Shown: positions 8,032 to 16,497 of the stretch, piece by piece
Position numbering within the stretch: the stretch's first letter is position 1
Layout: each line of letters starts with the position of its first letter
From: Candidatus Amulumruptor caecigallinarius
GTDB taxonomy: Bacteria; Bacteroidota; Bacteroidia; Bacteroidales; Muribaculaceae
Length of the DNA stretch: 42,262 nt
Assembly (NCBI GenBank): GCA_023665575.1
Contig: JAMPDQ010000015.1
Span: 1-42,262 of the forward strand
Direction of reading: 5' to 3'
Translations under genes and position numbers: made by a program
Notes under the pieces: generated by a model
The model's database searches: none
What the model saw: the letters and a program-made list of their open reading frames with translations, nothing else
Told to the model about the DNA's origin: nothing

Positions 8032-8934
8032 TTACCTGACAATTATTTTTTCAGTTTTTGAAGCAGATTTCCTTATGTATATTCCGGGTGCGAGTTGTGA
8101 GTCGGAATCGCCCACGCACCTCCCGGAGAGGTCGATATATTTCACACAGCTTCCATATGTATTAACATCCGATATGCCAAAATTCTCCACCGACGTGTAG
8201 ATATCATTGTAGAGATGCAGCCGGCCCAACATGCAAAGACTGGAGGGGAAATAAACTGTAAGATATTTATCTTCAGACGTAAGCTGAACTTCTTGACTAA
8301 AAGTCAAATCCTTGTTATCCATAGGATCCGGCTGCACCACAGCATAAGCGCTTTTATAAACGTTGCCCGAATCATCTGTAACTTTCACAATAGTTTTTCC
8401 GTTTTCAGCAGCGACACTGAAATTTTTGCGGCAAGTGGGCAGATTCTTGTCAAATACGAAGACAACCGCACTGCTTACAGTCATAGAATTTGAAATTTTG
8501 AAACTACTTATAGAACTCGCTATCCCTTTCAAAATATAATTACCCTCCTCTGTTACAGAAATGGGATAAGAATAACTCTGTTGAGCCTCTGTGACATTGA
8601 ATATATCAAGAAACTCACCTTTTTCAATAGAATTAGATCCGGACCCGCATATTTGTTTAAATCCATTTTTATAATCAAATTCACCAAATTCGTCGTAGGT
8701 TATAACAAAGCATGAGTAGGGTCGATTTGATTCGTTGTTGAGTATGTTACCGTTTTTATCGCAAACTGTCCACACTTTATAGAATTCCTCGGGGTTGTTT
8801 GCGAGCTGGCTGTCCTCAACAATTGAGCCTGACAACAAATTAAGATCATTTGATGCGGCCGCAGGCATAATCATGGTCAAGCCGAATAAAAGCAGAGAGA
8901 ACTTTACAGAGGCGAAAATAAAACGAATATTCAT
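8032..8934 (-). CDS. Secreted protein with sorting-domain-like C-terminus
   Basis: 300 residues from the ATG at 8934. This start puts a clean signal peptide (FSLLLFGLTMIMPAAAS) within the first 28 residues. The frame reaches back to 8991, but that would place 19 polar residues before it. The body is beta-rich with no domain I recognise. The last 40 residues (VKYIDLSGRCVG ... LAPGIYIRKS ... KIIVR) fit the type IX secretion C-terminal tail: 'xxxxDxxGrxV', 'L.pGiYi', and a basic end. It is therefore probably secreted and surface-bound or cleaved. It sits upstream of the SIMPL gene, with a REP-pair element just beyond its 5' end. Confidence 0.75.
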   Translation of the reverse strand: MNIRFIFASVKFSLLLFGLTMIMPAAASNDLNLLSGSIVEDSQLANNPEEFYKVWTVCDKNGNILNNESNRPYSCFVITYDEFGEFDYKNGFKQICGSGSNSIEKGEFLDIFNVTEAQQSYSYPISVTEEGNYILKGIASSISSFKISNSMTVSSAVVFVFDKNLPTCRKNFSVAAENGKTIVKVTDDSGNVYKSAYAVVQPDPMDNKDLTFSQEVQLTSEDKYLTVYFPSSLCMLGRLHLYNDIYTSVENFGISDVNTYGSCVKYIDLSGRCVGDSDSQLAPGIYIRKSASKTEKIIVR

Positions 8935-8971
8935 ACCTATATAATTTTTAAGAGTCAGCTTTAAAATAATT

Positions 8972-9153
8972 AATTCATTCAACTTTCGCAAGTTTTCAAC
9001 TTGCGAAAAGCAGAGAGGTTAGAGGTTAGAGTTTGTTTTTTTAGCAACAATTGCATTCTAATTTTGCATTGGTTTTCTCATTAACCTTTCCAACTGCTTA
9101 ACTCTAACTTACAAGATTCCAAGTTGCTTGAAACTTGCGAAACTTGATGAATT
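8972..9153. repeat. REP-pair element (family 2), full copy
   Basis: A 182-bp element. The left end (8972-8994) contains CAACTTTCGCAAGTT. The right end (9132-9153) contains AACTTGCGAAACTTG and is nearly its reverse complement. Inside each end is a second inverted unit (GAGGTTAGAGGTTAGAG left, ACTCTAAC right). The rest of 8992-9412 holds a short TTTTTGCA/TGCAAAAA inverted repeat (9256-9276) and no visible gene. Confidence 0.75.
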
Positions 9154-9412
9154 AACATGCGAGGAATTTTTACAGAATGCCCCAACATATATGGAGAGCC
9201 TTGTCAGAAACAAAGGTATAATTTTTTTGTAATTTATTTATAGAATTCGTGATTTTTTTTGCACTTGCTGCAAAAATATTTTCCGAAAGACCTCAATTTC
9301 TAATAAAATGAAGCCTTGGCATCCGCCAAACGGTTGAATCTTGCGATGGATATGAGTTGTTTTTGGCAGTTTTTTTCGATCGGTTTGCTCTTTTTTTTAT
9401 AAATTCGCAATC

Positions 9413-9598
9413 ATGAAGATTGTTAAGATTGCAGGACTTGTTCTGTTTGCGGCAGTCTGGATATGGCTTGCATTTACAATGCTGTCGCGTGGAGGAATCA
9501 CACTGGTGAGCCTGTTGACAGTGGCAATATCGGGAATTATCGTGTTTGTGCCTCTCTACAGGAAATACATCAGTCAAGACAAAAAGGCAAATAAATGA
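9413..9598 (+). CDS. Small two-helix membrane protein
   Basis: 61 residues. Residues 4-24 and 31-50 form two hydrophobic helices separated by LSRGG, followed by a basic tail (RKYISQDKKANK). This is a common layout for tiny inner-membrane proteins with a cytoplasmic C-terminus. I recognise no family. It stands alone between repeat elements, and a family 1 element begins 24 bases after its stop. The length and clean topology favour a real gene. Confidence 0.6.
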   Translation: MKIVKIAGLVLFAAVWIWLAFTMLSRGGITLVSLLTVAISGIIVFVPLYRKYISQDKKANK

Positions 9599-9621
9599 CA
9601 TAAAAACCCAAGACAAACTTA

Positions 9622-10047
9622 AGAGTCTGTTTCATAAAAAATCAACATTAGAGGCGCCCTGTTTTTGAGATAATTTATTCAATCACAAAGGGAGCAACCT
9701 CTCGGTTGTGACCGGCGAGATTGGATAAATCAGCCAAAAAGAAGCCGGGCTAAAGCAATTTTTTCATTGATACAGACATAAGTATTTAATAAATTCAACT
9801 TTCTCAAGTTTGCAACTTGCGAAAAGCAATGAGGTTAGAGGTTGTTTTTTGGAACAATTACATTGAATTTTTATAATGGTTATCTCACTAACCTTTCCAA
9901 CTCTAACCTTCAAGGGTCCAAGTTGCTTGCAACTTGCGAAACTTGAATTAAATAAAATAACAATAGATGATATGTCTATTTTATATTTAAATTACTATTG
10001 GCCTCGCATGCATGGCCTAATGTTAAATTTTTTATGAAACAGACTCT
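9622..10047. mobile_element. MITE-like element, family 1, full copy
   Basis: A 426-bp element with terminal inverted repeats of about 34 bases (9622-9655 and 10014-10047). The first 21 positions are identical on both sides, starting AGAGTCTGTTTCATAAAAAA. The left third holds the core foldback: 9674-9684 pairs with 9719-9729, enclosing the hairpin CAACC-TCTC-GGTTG (9695-9708). A REP-pair element (9792-9949) is nested inside. There is no coding capacity. The right repeat contains the dxs start codon. Confidence 0.8.
9792..9949. repeat. REP-pair element (family 2), nested in the family 1 element
   Basis: A 158-bp copy of the element at 8972-9153. Left end AATTCAACTTTCTCAAGTT, right end AACTTGCGAAACTTGAATT, with the same inner GAGGTTAGAGG / CTCTAACC pair. 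It lies wholly between the terminal repeats of the 9622-10047 element. Confidence 0.75.
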
Positions 10048-11986
10048 AAACAATAAATATCCACTGCTCTCCACAATTCATTCCCCGGCTGAGCTAAAGC
10101 TGCTGTCTCTTGAGCAGCTACCTCTTATTTGTGGGGAAATAAGGCGCTATCTTATTGAGAATCTATCAGTCAATCCCGGTCACTTCGGGTCGAGCATGGG
10201 CGCTGTGGATATTATCGTTGCGATACATTATGTGTTTAACACCCCCTACGACAGGGTGGTGTATGACGTAGGCCACCAAGCCTATGCCCACAAGATTCTC
10301 ACCGGGCGTTTCGAAGCATTTTCCGGTCAGCGCACCTTGGGGGGCATAAGTGGCTTTCCTTTTCCCGCTGAGAGTGAATACGACACATTTGTATGCGGCC
10401 ATGCCGGGAATTCAATATCCGCAGCTTTGGGGATGTCGATTGCCGATAGCCTCTCTCCCAAACATAACAACAGAAAGACAGTTGCACTGATTGGCGACGC
10501 ATCAATCAGCAGCGGACTTGCGTTCGAAGGCCTCAACAATGCTTCCCAACATCCCAACAATCTTCTAATCATACTGAACGACAACAACATGTCGATTGAC
10601 AAAAATGTCGGGGCATTGCACAGATATCTCTCAGACATTTCCACATCGGCACGCTATAACAAAGTGCGCTTCAAGATTTATTCGCAATTGCGCAAGATGG
10701 GGCTGATCAATGATAAAGGGAAAGGGTTGATGCTGCGTTTCAACAATGCGCTAAAATCGCTTGTAGCCAAACAGCAGAACATATTTGAGGGGCTAAACAT
10801 CCGCTATTTCGGGCCTTTTAACGGGAATGACGTGATTAAAATTGTGAAGGTGCTGCGCGACATCAAGGATATGAAAGGGCCGCGGATATTGCATCTTCAC
10901 ACCATAAAAGGGAAAGGCTATGAGGCCGCCGAGAAAGACCCGGCACCATGGCATGCTCCGGGCAAATTTAATCCCGACACTGCAGAACGCACGGCTACCA
11001 AGAGCCTCACATCAGCACCACTATGGCAGGAAGTGTTTGGCGAAACCCTGACAGAACTTGCAGAAAAAAATGATAACATTGTGGCTGTGACAGCCGCCAT
11101 GCCCTCCGGCACATCAGTCAACAAGATGGAGAAATATCCCGAGCGGATGTTTGACACAGGGATTTCCGAGGGGCATGCCGTGACATTCGCCGGCGGATTG
11201 GCAACTGCCGGAAAGAAGCCGTTTGTGGCAATATACTCTTCATTTTTGCAACGGGCATACGACAATATCATACATGATGTGGCCATTCAGGGGCTTCCGG
11301 TTGTTCTATGTATAGATCGCGCCGGTATTGTGGGTGAAGATGGTGTGACACATCACGGACTTTTTGATATCACATATCTGAGGATCATACCGGGAATGAC
11401 ATCGGCAACGCCGATGGATGCCGAGACACTCCGCTCGCTCATGGCCACGGCCGCTGAAATGAGAACCCCCATGGCCATACGCTATCCACGCGGCAAATGC
11501 CTGTGGGGAGATCCGGATTCACCACTCATCCCGGCTGAGCCCGGGAAGGGTCGCATTATTGCCGAACACCCCGATGCCCGGATTGCAGTTATGTCGGTCG
11601 GCTCATGCGGGAACGACGTGAAAGAGGCGCTTGCGGAGCTTGAGATGCATGGGATAAAGGCCGATCATTACGACATGATATGGATAAAGCCGCTCGATGA
11701 AACGCTTCTTGAGAGAGCCTCACGATTTGACACTGTCATAACAGTGGAAGACGGCATAGTGTCGGGCGGATTCGGCTCGGCAGTGTCAGAATGGATGGAG
11801 AGTCACAATAAAAGAGTGAAAGTAAGAAAACTCGGGGTGCCCGACAGATGGGTTTATCATGGGAGCCCCGAACAGCTGAAAGAGATTTGCGGATACGACA
11901 AAAAGGGCATCATCCGGGCCGTGAAAGAGGAAACAAAACTTACTGCCATTAAGGCTACATTTCCCAAAATGAAGCCTAAGGAATGA
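10034..11986 (+). CDS. dxs: 1-deoxy-D-xylulose-5-phosphate synthase
   Basis: 650 residues. It condenses pyruvate with glyceraldehyde 3-phosphate, the first step of the MEP isoprenoid route and a source for thiamine and PLP. Visible features are VNPGHFGSS with the catalytic His50, VGHQAYAHK, the thiamine-diphosphate motif GDASISSGLAFEGLNN (Asp155; Ala replaces the usual second Gly), and SEGHAVTF with Glu379. The transketolase C-domain follows. I chose the ATG at 10034; a TTG at 9998 is the only in-frame extension and adds element-derived codons. The start codon and codons 2-5 lie inside the right terminal repeat of the MITE-like element. trkA follows after 54 bases, as in Bacteroides. Confidence 0.97.
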   Translation: MKQTLNNKYPLLSTIHSPAELKLLSLEQLPLICGEIRRYLIENLSVNPGHFGSSMGAVDIIVAIHYVFNTPYDRVVYDVGHQAYAHKILTGRFEAFSGQRTLGGISGFPFPAESEYDTFVCGHAGNSISAALGMSIADSLSPKHNNRKTVALIGDASISSGLAFEGLNNASQHPNNLLIILNDNNMSIDKNVGALHRYLSDISTSARYNKVRFKIYSQLRKMGLINDKGKGLMLRFNNALKSLVAKQQNIFEGLNIRYFGPFNGNDVIKIVKVLRDIKDMKGPRILHLHTIKGKGYEAAEKDPAPWHAPGKFNPDTAERTATKSLTSAPLWQEVFGETLTELAEKNDNIVAVTAAMPSGTSVNKMEKYPERMFDTGISEGHAVTFAGGLATAGKKPFVAIYSSFLQRAYDNIIHDVAIQGLPVVLCIDRAGIVGEDGVTHHGLFDITYLRIIPGMTSATPMDAETLRSLMATAAEMRTPMAIRYPRGKCLWGDPDSPLIPAEPGKGRIIAEHPDARIAVMSVGSCGNDVKEALAELEMHGIKADHYDMIWIKPLDETLLERASRFDTVITVEDGIVSGGFGSAVSEWMESHNKRVKVRKLGVPDRWVYHGSPEQLKEICGYDKKGIIRAVKEETKLTAIKATFPKMKPKE

Positions 11987-12040
11987 ATGATGTGTCAGCT
12001 TTCCGATGCGGAAGTTGAATATCAAAAGGATTGACTGATT

Positions 12041-13375
12041 ATGAAGATTATAATAGCCGGAGCCGGAGAGGTGGGGACACACCTGGCGAAGATGCTTTCC
12101 AATGAAAACCAGGATATCACGTTGCTCGACAATGACCAAAGCAAGCTGGATGTGATAGATTCCAACTACAACCTGATGACATGGAACGGCTCCACATCAT
12201 CCTTTGAAAGTCTCAGGGAAGTGGGAATATCAAACGCCGACCTATACATCGCAGTGACTCCCTATGAAACTCGCAACATCACAAGCTGCGCCATAGCAAA
12301 AAAGATGGGAGCGGGAAAAACTGTTGCACGCATAGACAACAGTGAATTTCTGATTCCCGAGAACCGGCGTATCATCCGAGACCTCGGAGTGGATTTTGTG
12401 ATATATCCGGAAAATCTTGCCGCCAACGAGATAGCAACTTCGCTCAATCACAACTGGGCGCGCTATTGGGGGGAGATGCATAACGGCAACTTGCTGCTGA
12501 TTGGAGTGAAGATTCATTCGAATTCAGTTTTGCTCAATGTGCAGTTGAAGAATCTGCCGGTCACCACTCACGACTTTCATATAGCCGCTATAAAGCGCAA
12601 CAATGAAACCATCATACCAAACGGAAACGATGAGATATTGCCCGACGACATAGTGTATTTCATCACCACTCCCCCATTCACACAACAAGTGCGCGACCTT
12701 TGCGGCAAGACAAAGCGTGTGATAAAGAAAGCGCTGATAATGGGAGGCAGCCGTATTGCCCAGCGATTTGCAAGGCTCTATCATGATGATTTTCACATAA
12801 GAATCATAGATACAGATATGGCCAATTGCGAGCGAATGGCCACTGCCCTGCCCGACTGCGAGATAGTATATGGCGATGGGCGCGACATAGAGGTGCTCCG
12901 CGAGAACAACATATATCAATATGATGCATTTCTGGCACTCACCGACTCGTCAGAAACAAATATACTCACATGCCTGACAGCCAAGGAATTCGGTGTTCCC
13001 AAAACGATTGCAGAAGTGGAGAATCTGCAATTTCTCGGGCTTGCGGAGAATTTGAACATCGGCAACACAATCAACAAGAAACTATTGGCATCCAGCCGCA
13101 TATACAAGATTTTGCTTGATGCAGACGAGAGCAACTCGCGATTTTTTGCCCTTCCGGATGCGGAAGTTGCGGAGATATATGTGAAGCCGGATGCCAAGAT
13201 TACGCGCCACAAAGTGAAAGACCTCAAGCTTCCCTTCGGCATGACACTTGCCGCTATGGTTCGCAATGACAATGTGATGCTTGTGAACGGCAACACACAC
13301 ATTCAGGAGGGGGACTATGTTGTGGTGTTCAGTATTATGGGCACCATTCAGAAAATAGAGAAATGGTTTAACTGA
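12041..13375 (+). CDS. trkA: Trk potassium uptake NAD-binding regulator TrkA
   Basis: 444 residues, normal for a two-unit TrkA. It is a cytoplasmic peripheral protein that gates the TrkH channel in response to nucleotides. Two RCK-N Rossmann folds are visible: GAGEVG at 6-11, and IMGGSRIA near 232-239 with the acidic end of its second strand at IIDTD. Each is followed by an RCK-C domain (about 140-220 and 360-444). Its stop TGA shares its last base with the trkH start, so the two are translationally coupled. Confidence 0.95.
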   Translation: MKIIIAGAGEVGTHLAKMLSNENQDITLLDNDQSKLDVIDSNYNLMTWNGSTSSFESLREVGISNADLYIAVTPYETRNITSCAIAKKMGAGKTVARIDNSEFLIPENRRIIRDLGVDFVIYPENLAANEIATSLNHNWARYWGEMHNGNLLLIGVKIHSNSVLLNVQLKNLPVTTHDFHIAAIKRNNETIIPNGNDEILPDDIVYFITTPPFTQQVRDLCGKTKRVIKKALIMGGSRIAQRFARLYHDDFHIRIIDTDMANCERMATALPDCEIVYGDGRDIEVLRENNIYQYDAFLALTDSSETNILTCLTAKEFGVPKTIAEVENLQFLGLAENLNIGNTINKKLLASSRIYKILLDADESNSRFFALPDAEVAEIYVKPDAKITRHKVKDLKLPFGMTLAAMVRNDNVMLVNGNTHIQEGDYVVVFSIMGTIQKIEKWFN

Positions 13376-14853
13376 TGGCTTCATATCTTACACACAGGGC
13401 ATATATCAATTTCCCCATGCTGCTGAGAGTGGTGGGATGGCTTCTTATGATAGAGTCGCTGTTCATGGTGATTCCCTGCATAGTGGCAATAGCAAGTCCC
13501 CGGGAAGAATGGTGGCCGTTTGTGACCTGCATGCTAATTACGGGGACAAGCGGAGGCCTGATGAGTCTTATAAAGTTGAAATCGCGCGACATGGGGAAGC
13601 GCGAGGCAATCATGCTCACCGGATTCACATGGATTGTGCTCTCGATGTTCGGCATGTTGCCATTTATGTTTTATGGCACTCACTTGTCGGTGACCGACGC
13701 GTTTTTTGAAACCATGAGCGGATTCACCACCACCGGAGCCTCAGTGTTGCAATCTCTCGACAATATCCCGAAATCCATACTGTTGTGGCGCTGTATAGTG
13801 CAATGGATTGGAGGATTGGGGATTATCCTCTTCACGCTCGCTGTTGTGCCAATGCTCAACTATGCCGGGGGCATGCAGCTTTTCAACGCTGAAGTGACCG
13901 GCATCACACATGACAAGCTGCGGCCGCAGGTGAGCTACACAGCAAAGGGACTGTGGGCGGTATATGCCGTGCTGACAATCGTGCTTATTTTGCTGCTTTC
14001 ATTCTCCGACATGGATATTTTCGACAGTGTGTGTTATGGCTTGTCAACCATGTCGACGGGAGGATTCTCCACCGACAATGGGGGCATACATAATCTCAAC
14101 TCCATGTATGTAAAATGTGTGATGATATTGTTCATGCTCCTGGGTGGAATCAACTTTTCGCTCCTCTACAATGCGGCTATCGGCAAATTCAAGGGGATAT
14201 TGAAGAACACGGTGCTGAAAGTGTATCTGGGCTTTATTGCAGTCGGCACGATTGTGTTTGCAGCAGATGTGATTGTCAACGGGCTTGTCAGCACACCTGC
14301 CGATGTCACAATCGACCCGCTGTTCCAGGCAGTTTCGCTGCTATCGTCAACCGGAATCACAGAGCCAGACTTTAGAGAATGGGGGTCTGTGTCGGTGGTG
14401 ATGCTGATTGTGATGATGCTTGTGGGGGCATGTGCGGGGAGCACAGCCGGCGGTGCGAAGCTTGACAGATTTGTGGTGCTTTTCAAATTTCTGAAAAACG
14501 AATTTTACAAGATGATGCATCCTAACGCCATCACCACTGTCAGCATAAACGGGAAAGGCACACAACCCTCCATTGTGATGAAGACGCTGGCATTCCTCTT
14601 CATGTATATCATTATAATTGTGGTGGGAGGCGTTGCCCTCTCAATGATGGGACTAAGCCTTTCAGATGGTTTCTTTTGCGCACTTCAGGCAATTTCCAAC
14701 ACCGGACTCGGCACGTCTGCCACCGGAGTGAACGGCGACTACTCCATGATATCCAACGGGGCAAAATGGCTGCTTGCATTCATCATGCTTGTGGGACGTC
14801 TTGAAATCTTCACAATTTTGTTGGTTTTCACTCCATCGTTCTGGAAAAAATAA
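13375..14853 (+). CDS. trkH: Trk-type potassium channel subunit TrkH
   Basis: 492 residues, membrane-wide hydrophobic helices. The four pore loops of the TrkH/KtrB fold can be read: SGFTTTGAS (about 116), STMSTGGFSTDN, SSTGITEPDF and SNTGLGTSATG. These form the potassium filter. It overlaps trkA by one base. The stop codon lies inside the left arm of a strong bidirectional terminator, so dxs-trkA-trkH ends here. Confidence 0.96.
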   Translation: MASYLTHRAYINFPMLLRVVGWLLMIESLFMVIPCIVAIASPREEWWPFVTCMLITGTSGGLMSLIKLKSRDMGKREAIMLTGFTWIVLSMFGMLPFMFYGTHLSVTDAFFETMSGFTTTGASVLQSLDNIPKSILLWRCIVQWIGGLGIILFTLAVVPMLNYAGGMQLFNAEVTGITHDKLRPQVSYTAKGLWAVYAVLTIVLILLLSFSDMDIFDSVCYGLSTMSTGGFSTDNGGIHNLNSMYVKCVMILFMLLGGINFSLLYNAAIGKFKGILKNTVLKVYLGFIAVGTIVFAADVIVNGLVSTPADVTIDPLFQAVSLLSSTGITEPDFREWGSVSVVMLIVMMLVGACAGSTAGGAKLDRFVVLFKFLKNEFYKMMHPNAITTVSINGKGTQPSIVMKTLAFLFMYIIIIVVGGVALSMMGLSLSDGFFCALQAISNTGLGTSATGVNGDYSMISNGAKWLLAFIMLVGRLEIFTILLVFTPSFWKK

Positions 14854-14882
14854 ACTGCCGTTTTCACAGCAGTTTATTTTTT
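14845..14882. terminator. Bidirectional terminator between trkH and the malic enzyme gene
   Basis: Perfect 14-bp stem: AAAAAATAAACTGC (14845-14858) and GCAGTTTATTTTTT (14869-14882), with a 10-base loop CGTTTTCACA. The T and A runs flanking the GC base allow termination in both directions, which suits the convergent genes. The trkH stop is inside the left arm. A family 1 terminal-repeat scar (TTTTTTATGAAACGAGAC) runs straight on from the right arm. Confidence 0.85.
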
Positions 14883-14908
14883 ATGAAACGAGACCTTTAT
14901 CACATGTA

Positions 14909-16177
14909 TCATCTGCGGAGCGAATGCAGGAAGGCTTCATATTCCTTCCAGTCTGTGATTTCGCGGCGTGCCACTCCCGACATCATTGCTCCTTTTGCCA
15001 CAGCCGGGGCAACGCGATAAAGCATGCGCGGGTCAATTGGCTTGGGAAGGATATAGTTTTTGCCAAATTCCATATTCATGTCATTATATGCATCCTTTAC
15101 AGATTCCGGCACCGCCTCTCTTGCAAGAGCCGCGATGGCATAGGTGGCTTCCAGCTTCATCTCCTCAGTGATTGCCGATGACTGCGTGTCGAGCGCACCA
15201 CGGAAGATATATGGAAATCCGAGCACATTATTCACCTGATTGGGATAATCACTGCGTCCGGTAGCCACTATTATATCATCTCGTGTGGCAACAGCGAGAT
15301 TATAGTCAATTTCGGGATTCGGATTTGCGAGTGCGAACACTATCGGATTGTCGGCCATAGTCAGAATCATAGAGGGGGTGAGCACGTCGGCCACGCTCAA
15401 TCCAAGAAACACATCCGCACCTGCAATTGCCTCAGTGAGTGTGTGGATATCGCGATTGGTAGCAAACTCCCGTTTCTGCTCAGTGAGGTTTTCCCTGTCG
15501 GCACGAATCACACCTTTGGAGTCGCACATCACTATATTTTCGGGCTTCACACCCAATCGCTTGTAATGGCGAGAGCAGCTGATGGCGGCTGCACCGGCCC
15601 CATTCACCACAAGTTTGATTTCATCTATTTTCTTTCCCTGGATATCAACGGCATTGAGCAAGGCAGCACCCGAGATGATGGCTGTGCCGTGCTGATCATC
15701 GTGCATCACCGGGATATCGCATTCGTTTTTCAGTCTGTCTTCAATGCGGAAACTTTCCGGAGCCTTGATGTCTTCCAGGTTGATGCCTCCGAATGTAATT
15801 GATATGGCCTTTACCGTTTCGATGAATTTATCAGGGTCTCCAGTGTCTACCTCAATATCAAAAGCATCAATTCCGGCATATATTTTAAAAAGGAGTGCCT
15901 TTCCTTCCATCACCGGCTTCGAGGCGCGCGCACCGATATTGCCGAGTCCCAGCACAGCGGTGCCGTTGGAGATGACTGCCACGAGATTCCCCTTATTGGT
16001 GTATTTATAAGAATCTTCCGGATTCTTCTCTATTTCAAGACAAGGGTAAGCCACACCCGGAGAATATGCAAGTGAAAGATCCTGCGGCGTGTCGTGGGGC
16101 TTGGTGGGAATCACCTCGATTTTTCCGGGGCGCGGCTTTTCGTGATATTCGAGCGCCTCCATTTCAAGTTTGTTCAT
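14909..16177 (-). CDS. Malic enzyme, single-domain (no phosphotransacetylase-like tail)
   Basis: 422 residues. It oxidatively decarboxylates malate to pyruvate with NAD(P). Visible are [13 protein letters not shown] with the catalytic Tyr, [15 protein letters not shown] with the catalytic Lys, metal-site acids in LEDIKAPE and [10 protein letters not shown], and the nucleotide fold [10 protein letters not shown] near residue 190. MaeB-type enzymes of Bacteroides are usually about 760 residues because a phosphotransacetylase-like domain follows; here the protein ends (FLHSLRR) at the domain boundary. The strong terminator just downstream leaves no room for a lost domain in this window. Cofactor preference cannot be read with confidence. 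Confidence 0.93.
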   Translation of the reverse strand: MNKLEMEALEYHEKPRPGKIEVIPTKPHDTPQDLSLAYSPGVAYPCLEIEKNPEDSYKYTNKGNLVAVISNGTAVLGLGNIGARASKPVMEGKALLFKIYAGIDAFDIEVDTGDPDKFIETVKAISITFGGINLEDIKAPESFRIEDRLKNECDIPVMHDDQHGTAIISGAALLNAVDIQGKKIDEIKLVVNGAGAAAISCSRHYKRLGVKPENIVMCDSKGVIRADRENLTEQKREFATNRDIHTLTEAIAGADVFLGLSVADVLTPSMILTMADNPIVFALANPNPEIDYNLAVATRDDIIVATGRSDYPNQVNNVLGFPYIFRGALDTQSSAITEEMKLEATYAIAALAREAVPESVKDAYNDMNMEFGKNYILPKPIDPRMLYRVAPAVAKGAMMSGVARREITDWKEYEAFLHSLRR

Positions 16178-16223
16178 GGTATTTTATTTATTATAACAAA
16201 TGCGGAATGTGATTCGTTAACTA

Positions 16224-16425
16224 AGAGTCCGGTTAATATAAAATTCAATATTAGGACGGCTCGCTTTTGAGATAATTTATTCAATCTCAGAGGGTGCAAC
16301 CTCTCGGTTGAACCGGTGAGGCTCTTTGAATCAGTCACATAGCCCACTATGCTCCTGATTCTGCAGAGCCAAATCCGGCTCATGCATGCCACCCCTATTG
16401 TTAAATTTTTTATAAAACAGACCCT
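16224..16425. mobile_element. MITE-like element, family 1, short copy
   Basis: 202 bp. The left repeat starts AGAGTCCGGTTAATATAAAA; the right repeat ends TTTTATAAAACAGACCCT, its approximate reverse complement. The core hairpin CAACC-TCTC-GGTTG is at 16297-16310. The inner right part has GGCTCATGCATGCC, also found in the copy at 17830. No REP insert is present, so this may be close to the ancestral length. It fills the space between the divergent malic enzyme and methyltransferase genes. Confidence 0.75.
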
Positions 16426-16497
16426 AAATAATCCCGCTTCATGCATGCATGGCGACTTTTGAATCTGCGCTGCAATGGCAGGATGTATGCAAAATTA

